In this document: positions 22,764-29,916 of the stretch, piece after piece
How positions within the stretch are numbered: the first letter of the stretch is position 1
How the letters are laid out: every line of letters begins with the position of its first letter
Assembly (NCBI GenBank): GCA_900318395.1
Contig: ONKL01000052.1
Coordinates: 1-47,712 of the forward strand
Direction of reading: 5' to 3'
From: an uncultured Prevotella sp.
Lineage (GTDB): Bacteria; Bacteroidota; Bacteroidia; Bacteroidales; Bacteroidaceae
DNA: 47,712 nt
The notes under the pieces: model-generated
Database searches by the model: none
Told to the model about the DNA's origin: nothing
The model's input: only the letters and a program-made list of their open reading frames with translations
Made by a program: the position numbers and the translations under genes

Positions 22764-22954
22764 AGGAACTAACACATATTCGTGATTTTTAACTAAAATT
22801 GTCAAAAGCGCCACCTATCCAACGCCTGCCCCCAGAGATACTCTACCCTATCCAGGCAAGCAATCAGCATCTACCCAAACTCTAAGCATACTCATGAGTA
22901 AGCCTAGAAGCAGGCTAGAAGCAGCCTAGAAGCAGGCTAGAGTATGGCTATAGT
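22764..22954. other. gene-free leader region of lipoprotein C
   Basis: No gene seen. It holds the 12-bp palindrome TACTCATGAGTA (22889-22900) and an 11-bp tandem repeat CTAGAAGCAGG / CTAGAAGCAGC / CTAGAAGCAGG / CTAG (22904-22940). Confidence 0.6.
22904..22940. repeat. 11-bp tandem repeat, 3.4 copies
   Basis: CTAGAAGCAGG at 22904, CTAGAAGCAGC at 22915, CTAGAAGCAGG at 22926 and a last CTAG at 22937. Period 11, or 22 if the alternating last base is counted, comparable with the phased arrays elsewhere in this window. Confidence 0.85.
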
Positions 22955-23093
22955 GCACGCTGGGGCCAGGCCCCGATGTGCATAACTATAATTCATAAAT
23001 CAGCAGCAAAGATAACAAAAATTGGATGGCGCACCAAAAAAGGACGCCGAAAATGATTTCACAACGTTATTTGAGCGTTTCTGTTTTTGAGTG
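22955..23093 (-). repeat. duplicated intergenic block, copy 2, with hairpin and promoter
   Basis: Starts with GGGGCCAGGCCCC (22962-22974), a perfect odd palindrome flanked by GCAC/GTGC, then matches 18274-18393 at offset 4700. It contains TTG (23037-23035), a 20-bp spacer and TATCTTTG (23014-23007) on the minus strand. Here this promoter is about 290 bp from the next gene, lipoprotein C, instead of 72 bp as in copy 1. Confidence 0.8.
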
Positions 23094-24404
23094 TCAATTA
23101 CCAATTTTGCCGATTTCATCGTCAAAATCCTCACTACTGCCTGCCTTTCCATAAACACGTTTCAGAAGGCTTTTGCGAATATTCGAAACGTATGAAGGAG
23201 TACACTTCTTCAGCCTCGAAATCTCTATCGGCAGCAGGTGAACACGGATCATCAGACAGACATCATACTCTATGTCTGACAAGGAATGGTCTTCTGTGTT
23301 TAGTATTCTGGAGAAATCTGGTATTTCACGTTCAACAAGGGCGCGAAGTTGCTTCCAATCCTCCAAACCTGGTTGCACTGGCGGGTTGGATTTCGCCATT
23401 TTCCTTAAGCGAGTGGTTATATCCGCATTCTTTAAGCGATAATCCAAAGCTGCTTTCTTGAATAGATAGTATCTTTTGGAGAATAGAAGCAAGATGATAA
23501 TGGCGCAACTGACGACCAAAGCAAGAATCAGCCAAGCTCTTTCTGCTTCTCGCGACTTTTGTTCAGCAAGAAGCTTCTTATGGTTATAATTGTAGGATGC
23601 CTGAAGTTTCTGGATATTCTGCATTTCAGAAAGAGAGTATGCGGAATCGTTCAAGGCGTATGCAAGATTAGCATATTTTGCGATCTGGTTGTTTAGGTCT
23701 TTTCCTTCTCTTAATTCTTTCCTAAACAGATATTCCGCAGAATCTAAATTTCCAATTAAGAAATAGTAATTACCTTTAACATAATAATAAATCTCGCGAC
23801 CTTTTATAACATCACCAGCATTATTAATATTACCAGAAAGTAGTTCATAACGATAAAGATGCTCTCTTGCTTTTTCAATTTGTCCTTTAGCAAGAAGTGG
23901 CGTAATAGTTGTTCCAAGAGTTTGGGCAGCTCGCCTCTCTTGACCAATACTAATAAACATATCCGCTGCATTTTCTTTTATAAATATAACTGAATCAGGT
24001 TGATCCATAAAACTATAGGCATTACTTTGTTGTGCATAACATTCAATAGCCTGCAAAGTGTCTTTTCCTTTCCATGCATAGTATTCTGCCAACTTTAATT
24101 CTTTAAGCTGGTTTTGAGGAAGAATTTGTGTATCATAGATTACGGCTGTTTGAGCATGAACACGGCTTAGGACTTTGTAATCGCAATCTGCCGACGTGGT
24201 ATCTGCACAATCGGCTGCTTCGTTGTAGATTTCCAGGGCACGGGGCAGCTCGTCCATAAAATAATAGGTACGCCCGAGCATATAACGAGAGCGCATACGC
24301 TCATTACTCGACCCGTGACGATCGAAATAGTCTACGAGCTCTTCTGCCAGAGAATCATTCAGCAACTCTTTGCCAGCACGGTTAGTGGCCTCCAGCTCTT
24401 CCAA
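23094..24404 (-). CDS. membrane TPR regulator 2, N-terminus missing
   Basis: Paralogue of regulator 1, 436 residues from the first possible start (TTG at 24404; no ATG or GTG is available before deep in the domain). TPR-like repeats to about 280, one transmembrane helix near 292-312 and the same C-terminal helix-turn-helix (DIEYDVCLMIRVHLLPIEIS). Both ends are almost identical to regulator 1, while roughly 130 residues in the middle differ strongly. It also lacks 12 residues (GCKGLQEVFKHA in regulator 1). The signal peptide is gone: homology stops at 24414. It may be a pseudogene. Confidence 0.6.
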   Translation of the reverse strand: MEELEATNRAGKELLNDSLAEELVDYFDRHGSSNERMRSRYMLGRTYYFMDELPRALEIYNEAADCADTTSADCDYKVLSRVHAQTAVIYDTQILPQNQLKELKLAEYYAWKGKDTLQAIECYAQQSNAYSFMDQPDSVIFIKENAADMFISIGQERRAAQTLGTTITPLLAKGQIEKAREHLYRYELLSGNINNAGDVIKGREIYYYVKGNYYFLIGNLDSAEYLFRKELREGKDLNNQIAKYANLAYALNDSAYSLSEMQNIQKLQASYNYNHKKLLAEQKSREAERAWLILALVVSCAIIILLLFSKRYYLFKKAALDYRLKNADITTRLRKMAKSNPPVQPGLEDWKQLRALVEREIPDFSRILNTEDHSLSDIEYDVCLMIRVHLLPIEISRLKKCTPSYVSNIRKSLLKRVYGKAGSSEDFDDEIGKIGN

Positions 24405-24479
24405 CAGCTGAAGCTTCAGGGTGCAAATATAGTATAAAATCGTTAAACATGCAAGAAAAATGTGGTGGAATCAAAAATT

Positions 24480-24588
24480 GCCATCTCTAACTCTTCTTGG
24501 AGTATTTGTTCCACCCCTTGGGACAACGAATAGTATCTTTTGGAGAATAGAAGCAGGATGATAATGACGCAGCTGACGACCAAAGCAA
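24480..24588 (-). pseudogene. relic of antitoxin end and regulator transmembrane segment
   Basis: Two adjacent fragments. 24480-24504 matches the last codons of the HTH antitoxin (ILQEELEMA), with the stop codon lost. 24531-24588 matches 23467-23524, the transmembrane segment of the TPR regulators (LVVSCVIIILLLFSKRYY). Together they form a short open frame with no start. This is what remains of a third regulator copy and a second antitoxin. Confidence 0.75.
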
Positions 24589-24627
24589 TAATATCAGCAA
24601 AATTATACAAAAAAGCGTAACGCAAAT

Positions 24628-24658
24628 TTGTATAATTGGATAATTCTTATTATCTTTG
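24628..24658 (+). promoter_or_regulatory. promoter for the AAA ATPase gene
   Basis: TTG (24628-24630), 20-bp spacer, TATCTTTG (24651-24658): full Bacteroidota promoter. A start near 24665 leaves ATG 24692 as the first usable start codon. Confidence 0.8.
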
Positions 24659-24691
24659 CACACAGAACGTAAGACTTTTAAAGAAAACATC

Positions 24692-25813
24692 ATGATGAAG
24701 AATCCATTTCTGACATACGGCTACCATGGCCCAGAGTACTTCTGCGACAGGGCAGAAGAGACCAAGCGCTTGACATCCCTGTTAGTGAATGGTAATCATG
24801 TGGCCTTGATGTCACCAAGAAGGATGGGTAAGACCGGCCTTATTTATCATTGCTTTGCCCAACAGGAACTACAGGAAAACTATTATCTGTTTATCGTTGA
24901 TATCTATGCCACAAAATCGTTGGCCGAACTGACCTATCAGTTAGGACGTTCCATTCTTTCTGTTCTGAAATCGAAAGGACGGAAAAACTGGGAGCGTTTT
25001 ATCCAAATAGCGGGTTCCCTGCGAACAGGCATCACGCTTGATGCCCTTGGCCAGCCAAGCTGGAACCTCGAGATAGGTGATATACAGACACCAAATATTT
25101 CGCTTGACGAGATATTCCAATATCTGAGAGCAGCTGACAAGCCCTGCATTGTGGCTATTGACGAATTCCAGAGCATCACGGACTATCCTGAGCAGAACGT
25201 AGAAGCCCTGCTACGCACCTATATCCAGAAATGCAATAACGCATGGTTTATATTCTCTGGCTCCAAGCGCCACATGATGGGCGAGATGTTCTCATCACCT
25301 GCCAGACCATTCTATCAGAGCGCATCCACCATCTCATTGAAGCCCATTTCTCTCGATGCTTATTCTGATTTTATTACCAGTCATTTCGAAAACGGAGGCT
25401 TCAAGATAGAAAAGGAGGCCATCCGCTATATGTACGAAAAGTTTGAAGGTACCACCTGGTATATCCAAAAGATATGCAATGAACTCTACGCGATGGCTGA
25501 GAAGAACCAGCCTTGTGGCATCAAAGAGGTAGATATAGCTATCAATTATGCAGTCGAAGAGAAAGACGATACCTATCAGGACCTAATGGCAAGGCTTTCT
25601 GTCAACCAAAAGACCCTGCTCATAGCATTAGCCCGCTCTGGAAGGGACATCAAGCCTACTAGTGGCGACTTTATCAAGAAATACCATCTTTCCTCTGCGA
25701 GCAGTGTTCAGAGGAGTTTGGCTGCCCTGCAGGAAAAAGACATCGTCACAAGCAGCGCAGGGAAATACTACATCTATGATTATTTCCTGTATTACTGGCT
25801 GAATAAAAGATAA
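24692..25813 (+). CDS. archaeal-type AAA ATPase (ATPase_2 family)
   Basis: A 373-residue cytoplasmic STAND-like P-loop ATPase. Walker A is SPRRMGKTGL (41-50) and Walker B is CIVAIDEFQS (about 151-160). A winged-helix-like C-terminal part follows (SVNQKTLLIALARSGRDIKP, then ASSVQRSLAALQEKDIV), ending DYFLYYWLNKR. This family is widespread, often in mobile or defence-rich areas, and its role is unknown. The single-gene transcript starts at a strong promoter and ends 12 bp from the convergent Cache gene. Confidence 0.85.
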   Translation: MMKNPFLTYGYHGPEYFCDRAEETKRLTSLLVNGNHVALMSPRRMGKTGLIYHCFAQQELQENYYLFIVDIYATKSLAELTYQLGRSILSVLKSKGRKNWERFIQIAGSLRTGITLDALGQPSWNLEIGDIQTPNISLDEIFQYLRAADKPCIVAIDEFQSITDYPEQNVEALLRTYIQKCNNAWFIFSGSKRHMMGEMFSSPARPFYQSASTISLKPISLDAYSDFITSHFENGGFKIEKEAIRYMYEKFEGTTWYIQKICNELYAMAEKNQPCGIKEVDIAINYAVEEKDDTYQDLMARLSVNQKTLLIALARSGRDIKPTSGDFIKKYHLSSASSVQRSLAALQEKDIVTSSAGKYYIYDYFLYYWLNKR

Positions 25814-25825
25814 ATCGTTTATGCA

Positions 25826-26896
25826 TTAGTTCTGTTTTGGCTGCAAATAACGCCTGGCATAAAAATGGTAGAGCACAATAATGGCCAGCATGGAGAATGC
25901 CATGAGGGCCAGCAACACAAGGCCATTGACGATACCCCATAGATCAATGGTCTCGCAAGGCACGACGGTCACGATAATCCATTCCGTGTACTTCACGGGA
26001 GTAAAGAACAGGTAGCTTTTCTGTCCGTCATAAAGATACTTTTCTTCACTCTCCTTATCACTCATCCGCCCTGTTCGAATCTTCTCTATCAGCTTCTCGA
26101 GCATAGAATCCTTATACGGCTTGATATGATGGAAGAAGGTATCCTTCATAATACGGCTTGCATCGGGATGGGTGATGAAAGTACCATCATGATTGATAAT
26201 ATAACTGTAGGAACTCAGCCCAAGGAAGTCATTGGCGAATTTCGTCTTGGCATTGATGGTGCTGTCTGTCTCTATCATCTTCTCCGTAAACCAGTCGAGT
26301 GAGATATCAGCTCCAAGCACAGCAACAGGGCGTCCTGCTGTATCATGGATAGGAGCCATATAGGCTGTCAGCGTCGTCGTATTATCGTATCCGTCATAGA
26401 AAGGCTCCGACCATTTGGCTGTATCTGTCTCAATGACGCTGAGGAACCATTTGTCCTTGAGGTAGTCGAGCGACTCATCACCTTTTTCTTCCATCAGTAC
26501 CTCCTCGCGATTCTTGGGGTTTCGCCAGGCGAACGGACAGAATCTGTGACCTTTCTTAGGATAATAATAGTCCTCAATGAAGCTGATGCCGCAGCTATGA
26601 ACGCGCGTTCCGTTTTCTACGATCCGCTTCATCACTTCCTTGTGTCCTTCTGGCTTGTCAAGATTACGCTCAATGAAGAAAGCGTTGCTCGTCACGGAAA
26701 CATAGACATCAGAGATGACACGCCGTGTGTACTCATAGGTGATAAGTATTTTGTTATGGTAATCTTCAGATAAATGCTCTGTAGTTGCTTTTCCGGCAAT
26801 ACTGATAACAAAGTAAGATGCGACCAACAAGATTATGCACATCCATATTAATATGATGCGAATAAGACTTCCTGATGATTTCTTTTTCTCTTTCAT
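25826..26896 (-). CDS. dCache sensor protein without output domain
   Basis: A 356-residue membrane protein: helix 1 (IILIWMCIILLVASYFVISI) at about 14-33, a periplasmic double-Cache domain of about 290 residues (WSEPFYDGYDNTTTLTAYMA, VAVLGADISLDWF, SYIINHDGTFITHPD), then a second helix (LVLLALMAFSMLAIIVLY) and only about ten cytoplasmic residues. Cache proteins usually continue into HAMP, kinase, phosphatase or cyclase domains. Here the output part is missing, so it may signal through a partner or be shortened. Confidence 0.8.
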   Translation of the reverse strand: MKEKKKSSGSLIRIILIWMCIILLVASYFVISIAGKATTEHLSEDYHNKILITYEYTRRVISDVYVSVTSNAFFIERNLDKPEGHKEVMKRIVENGTRVHSCGISFIEDYYYPKKGHRFCPFAWRNPKNREEVLMEEKGDESLDYLKDKWFLSVIETDTAKWSEPFYDGYDNTTTLTAYMAPIHDTAGRPVAVLGADISLDWFTEKMIETDSTINAKTKFANDFLGLSSYSYIINHDGTFITHPDASRIMKDTFFHHIKPYKDSMLEKLIEKIRTGRMSDKESEEKYLYDGQKSYLFFTPVKYTEWIIVTVVPCETIDLWGIVNGLVLLALMAFSMLAIIVLYHFYARRYLQPKQN

Positions 26897-26925
26897 TGGT
26901 TATACGATCATTAATTTCTGGTGCA

Positions 26926-26933
26926 AAGATAAC
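26926..26933 (-). promoter_or_regulatory. candidate -7 box for the Cache gene
   Basis: TATCTTTG on the minus strand, 29 bp before the ATG at 26896. No TTG at the expected distance. Confidence 0.5.
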
Positions 26934-26981
26934 AAAAAAAACGATATGTGCCTATATTTATATTAAATAATGTGTAAAAAG

Positions 26982-27013
26982 TTTGGCTATTCGAAGAAAT
27001 AACACTACCTTTG
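26982..27013 (+). promoter_or_regulatory. promoter for tRNA-Leu
   Basis: TTTG (26982-26985), 20-bp spacer, TACCTTTG (27006-27013). Transcription would start about 30 bp before the mature tRNA. Confidence 0.75.
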
Positions 27014-27049
27014 CAGTCGCAAAAGCCGTAAAGCTCGAGCATATCGGGC

Positions 27050-27138
27050 GCCGCAATGGTGGAATTGGTAGACACGAGGGACTTAAAATCCCTTGACCCG
27101 AAACGGTCGTGCGGGTTCGAGTCCCGCTCGCGGCACCA
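27050..27138 (+). tRNA. tRNA-Leu (anticodon TAA), CCA encoded
   Basis: A class II tRNA with D-arm TGGTGGAATTGGTAGACACG, anticodon stem-loop GGGA-CTTAAAA-TCCC (anticodon TAA), a long variable arm (TTGACCCGAAACGGTCGT), T-arm GCGGG-TTCGAGT-CCCGC and an encoded ACCA end. The acceptor stem GCCGCAA/TCGCGGC has one A-C mismatch at pair 6-67. It reads UUA, and UUG by wobble. Confidence 0.96.
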
Positions 27139-27146
27139 CAGCAATG

Positions 27147-27175
27147 GAGCGGGCTAACTGCCCGCTCGTTGTTTT
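27147..27175 (+). terminator. terminator of the tRNA-Leu transcript
   Basis: GAGCGGGC (27147-27154) and GCCCGCTC (27160-27167) form an 8-bp stem with a 5-nt loop, followed by GTTGTTTT. The T-run is interrupted by one G, so ending may be partial and could let some transcription into the next gene. Confidence 0.7.
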
Positions 27176-27197
27176 ATATACGAAGAAAAACAAACTA

Positions 27198-28862
27198 ATG
27201 ACTCAAGATATGAAGAAAAGTAACTATCTCCTCCTGTCAATAGCATCTGCGATGCTTTTCACTTCCTGTTCGAAACTGGGAGCCCTCTCGGCAGACAATT
27301 TCACAGTAACCCCTAATCCGCTTGAGACTCAGGCAGGAACAGTACCCGCAACCATCAATGGCCACTTCCCTGAGAAGTATATGAAGAAGAAGGCCGTCGT
27401 GACCGTCATACCCGAACTGCGCTATTCTAACGGACAGATCGTTCAGGGCAACAGCGCCACCTTCCAAGGTGAGAGCGTGCTAGGTAACGACCAGACCATC
27501 AACTACAAGATGGGCGGTAACTACACGATGAAGACCAACTTTGCCTATGCTGACGACAACAAGGCAGAGATGTATCTGACTTTTAATGCGCGTATCGGCA
27601 ACAAGCAGATGAAGGTACCCGAGGTGAAGGTAGCCGACGGCGTCATCGCCACTTCAGAACTCTATAAGCGCACCATCACATCGGCTCAGGCAGCCATCGC
27701 TCCTGATGCCTACCAGCGCATCACAAAGAAGAAGCAGGAGGCCAACATCAAGTTCCTCATCCAGCAGGCCAACCTGCGTAAGAGCGAGCTGAAGAACAAC
27801 TCCGTGCAGGAGTTCGTGAGGATGCTCAAGCAGATCAACGACGATCATGAGCGCCTGGCCCTCGACAATGTGGAGGTATCAGCATACGCTTCGCCCGATG
27901 GTGGCTTCAACATCAACGACAAGCTGGCCAACGAGCGTCAGAAGGTATCGGAGCAGTACGTGAACAAAGAGCTGAAGAAGATCAAGATGGATGCTCCCGT
28001 CGATGCCAAGTACACGGCTCAGGACTGGGAGGGATTCCAGGAACTGGTGAAGACCAGCAATATCCAGGACAAGGACATCATCCTGCGCGTGCTCTCGATG
28101 TATAAGGATCCACAGGAGCGCGAGCAGCAGATCAAGAATATCTCATCAGCCTTCCGCGAACTGGCTGACGGTATCCTGCCACAGTTGCGCCGTTCGCGCC
28201 TCACCATCAACTATGAGACCATCGGTCGCAGCGACGAGCAGATCCTTGCCCAGCTGAAAGAGGATGCCACGAAGCTGAGCATCGAGGAAATCCTCTATGG
28301 TGCTGCCCTGAAGGACAATGCCGACGAGGCTGAGGCCATCTATAAGACGGCTATGAAGGTCTATCCCAACGACTACCGCGCCTTGAACAACATCGCCACC
28401 ATCGAATATGCCAAGGGCAACTATGATACGGCCCGTGAGTATCTGCAGAAAGCCAAGGGGCTGGCTGAGGCAAACGCCAACCTGGGACTGCTGGCCCTGA
28501 AGAACGGTGACGTTGCAACAGCAGAGCAGCTGATTGCCAGCGCTACGGGAGCCAATGGCCTTGCAGAGGTGATGGGCAACCTGAACCTCGCCAAAGGAAA
28601 CTACGCACAGGCAGAGCAGGACTTCGGTGAGATCTACAGCAACAGTGCCGCCCTGGCCCAGATTCTGAACAAGAACTATGCCACCGCTGCCACCACCCTG
28701 AAGTACGTGAAGAATCCTGATGCCACCACAGCTTACCTGAAGGCACTGCTGAATGCCCGTCTGGGTAACACCAACGACGCCAACGAGGCACTGCGCGAGG
28801 CCATCAGCAAGGATCCCTCTCTGGCTAAATATGCAGAGAACGATCTTGAACTGAAGAAGTAA
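27198..28862 (+). CDS. lipoprotein with OmpA-like and TPR domains
   Basis: A 554-residue lipoprotein (signal KKSNYLLLSIASAMLFTSC, lipid Cys24). Residues 30-150 are beta-rich (VPATINGHFPEKYMKKKAVV). Residues about 200-330 contain an OmpA-like peptidoglycan-binding motif (DNVEVSAYASPDGGFNINDK, then LANERQ). The last 190 residues are TPR repeats (DYRALNNIATIEYAKGNYDT, REYLQKAKGLAEANANLGLL). Likely an outer-membrane protein tied to peptidoglycan. The start could also be ATG 27210 (MKKSNY), which gives a more compact signal. The TlpA-like gene follows after 3 bp. Confidence 0.82.
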   Translation: MTQDMKKSNYLLLSIASAMLFTSCSKLGALSADNFTVTPNPLETQAGTVPATINGHFPEKYMKKKAVVTVIPELRYSNGQIVQGNSATFQGESVLGNDQTINYKMGGNYTMKTNFAYADDNKAEMYLTFNARIGNKQMKVPEVKVADGVIATSELYKRTITSAQAAIAPDAYQRITKKKQEANIKFLIQQANLRKSELKNNSVQEFVRMLKQINDDHERLALDNVEVSAYASPDGGFNINDKLANERQKVSEQYVNKELKKIKMDAPVDAKYTAQDWEGFQELVKTSNIQDKDIILRVLSMYKDPQEREQQIKNISSAFRELADGILPQLRRSRLTINYETIGRSDEQILAQLKEDATKLSIEEILYGAALKDNADEAEAIYKTAMKVYPNDYRALNNIATIEYAKGNYDTAREYLQKAKGLAEANANLGLLALKNGDVATAEQLIASATGANGLAEVMGNLNLAKGNYAQAEQDFGEIYSNSAALAQILNKNYATAATTLKYVKNPDATTAYLKALLNARLGNTNDANEALREAISKDPSLAKYAENDLELKK

Positions 28863-28865
28863 GAC

Positions 28866-29912
28866 GTGAGAGAGAGAACTCATAGAAATAACCGCCTGTC
28901 GCGGGTAGCTTTGACGCTGCCCGCGATAATGGCTTTTATCTGCCTCATCTTCACCGTCTCATGCAGTCAGAGCAACGACTATTTCAAGATTGAAGGCAGT
29001 TTCCGAGGGATGAACCAAGGCGAACTATATATATATGGTACGCATGGAAGTCACAAGCTTGATACCATCGGTCTGCAGAAAGGCGAGTTCGAATACCGTA
29101 TCCCATTGGAAGATACGCTGACCTTCGTCCTCATGTTCCCCAACTTCTCCGAACTGCCCGTCTTTGCTGTTCCTGGTGCCACCATTAAGATTGAAGGCGA
29201 CGCCACCCACCTGAAAGAGACACAGATCAAGGGAACAGACGACAATAAGGAGATGACGGCCTTCAGACTGCAGACCAGTCAGATGACCCCGCCCGAAGTA
29301 AACAAGGCTGCTGCCCAGTTTATCAAGGATCACCCCACCTCACCCGTCAGCCGTTATATCTTCGACAGATATTTTATCCGCACGCAAGATGCTGACTATC
29401 AGCTGGCTCACGAGATGGCTGAAGTGATGCGACTGGCCAATCCCGAGGATGAGGGACTGGCATTGCTGAGCAGACAGGTAGAGGGACTCAAGATCAATCA
29501 GAAAGGACTGAAGATTCCCACTTTCTCAGCCAAAGACATCAATGGCAACAGTGTATCGTCGGCTGATCTGAACGCCAAGGCGAACATCATCACCCTCTGG
29601 GCATCCTGGAACTACGAGAGCATGGCCCTGCAGAACCTGCTTAACAGACTGAAGGGCAAATACGGCGACGACCTGAAGATTATCAGTGTCTGTCTGGATG
29701 CCAACCTGAAAGAATGTAAGCGCATCGTGGGTCGCGACTCCATCAAATGGAGTACCGTATGCGATGGGCAGATGTGGGAGACACCTATCCTCCAGAAGAC
29801 AGGACTGACCTATCTGCCTGACAATATCGTCATCGACCAGCAGGGCAAAATCATAGCCCGCACCCTGAACTACCAGAAAATGACCGATAAGCTCAAAGAG
29901 CTACTTGAATAA
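28866..29912 (+). CDS. TlpA-like lipoprotein with DUF4369, lacking CxxC
   Basis: A 348-residue secreted protein; the hydrophobic IMAFICLIFTVSC gives a lipid Cys at 33. The N-terminal DUF4369-type domain (FKIEGSFRGMNQGELYIYGT) is followed by a helical linker and a thioredoxin-like domain from about 215 (KIPTFSAKDINGNSVSSADL, NIITLWASWNYESM). The redox CxxC that normally follows WASWC is replaced by WNYES, so it cannot do dithiol exchange in the usual way. The GTG start overlaps the operon after 3 bp. yifB follows after 4 bp. Confidence 0.8.
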   Translation: MRERTHRNNRLSRVALTLPAIMAFICLIFTVSCSQSNDYFKIEGSFRGMNQGELYIYGTHGSHKLDTIGLQKGEFEYRIPLEDTLTFVLMFPNFSELPVFAVPGATIKIEGDATHLKETQIKGTDDNKEMTAFRLQTSQMTPPEVNKAAAQFIKDHPTSPVSRYIFDRYFIRTQDADYQLAHEMAEVMRLANPEDEGLALLSRQVEGLKINQKGLKIPTFSAKDINGNSVSSADLNAKANIITLWASWNYESMALQNLLNRLKGKYGDDLKIISVCLDANLKECKRIVGRDSIKWSTVCDGQMWETPILQKTGLTYLPDNIVIDQQGKIIARTLNYQKMTDKLKELLE

Positions 29913-29916
29913 TACT

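Noticed and set aside
21735-22981. Insertion sequence carrying lipoprotein C
   Set aside because: Bounded by direct repeats but contains no transposase and no terminal inverted repeats.
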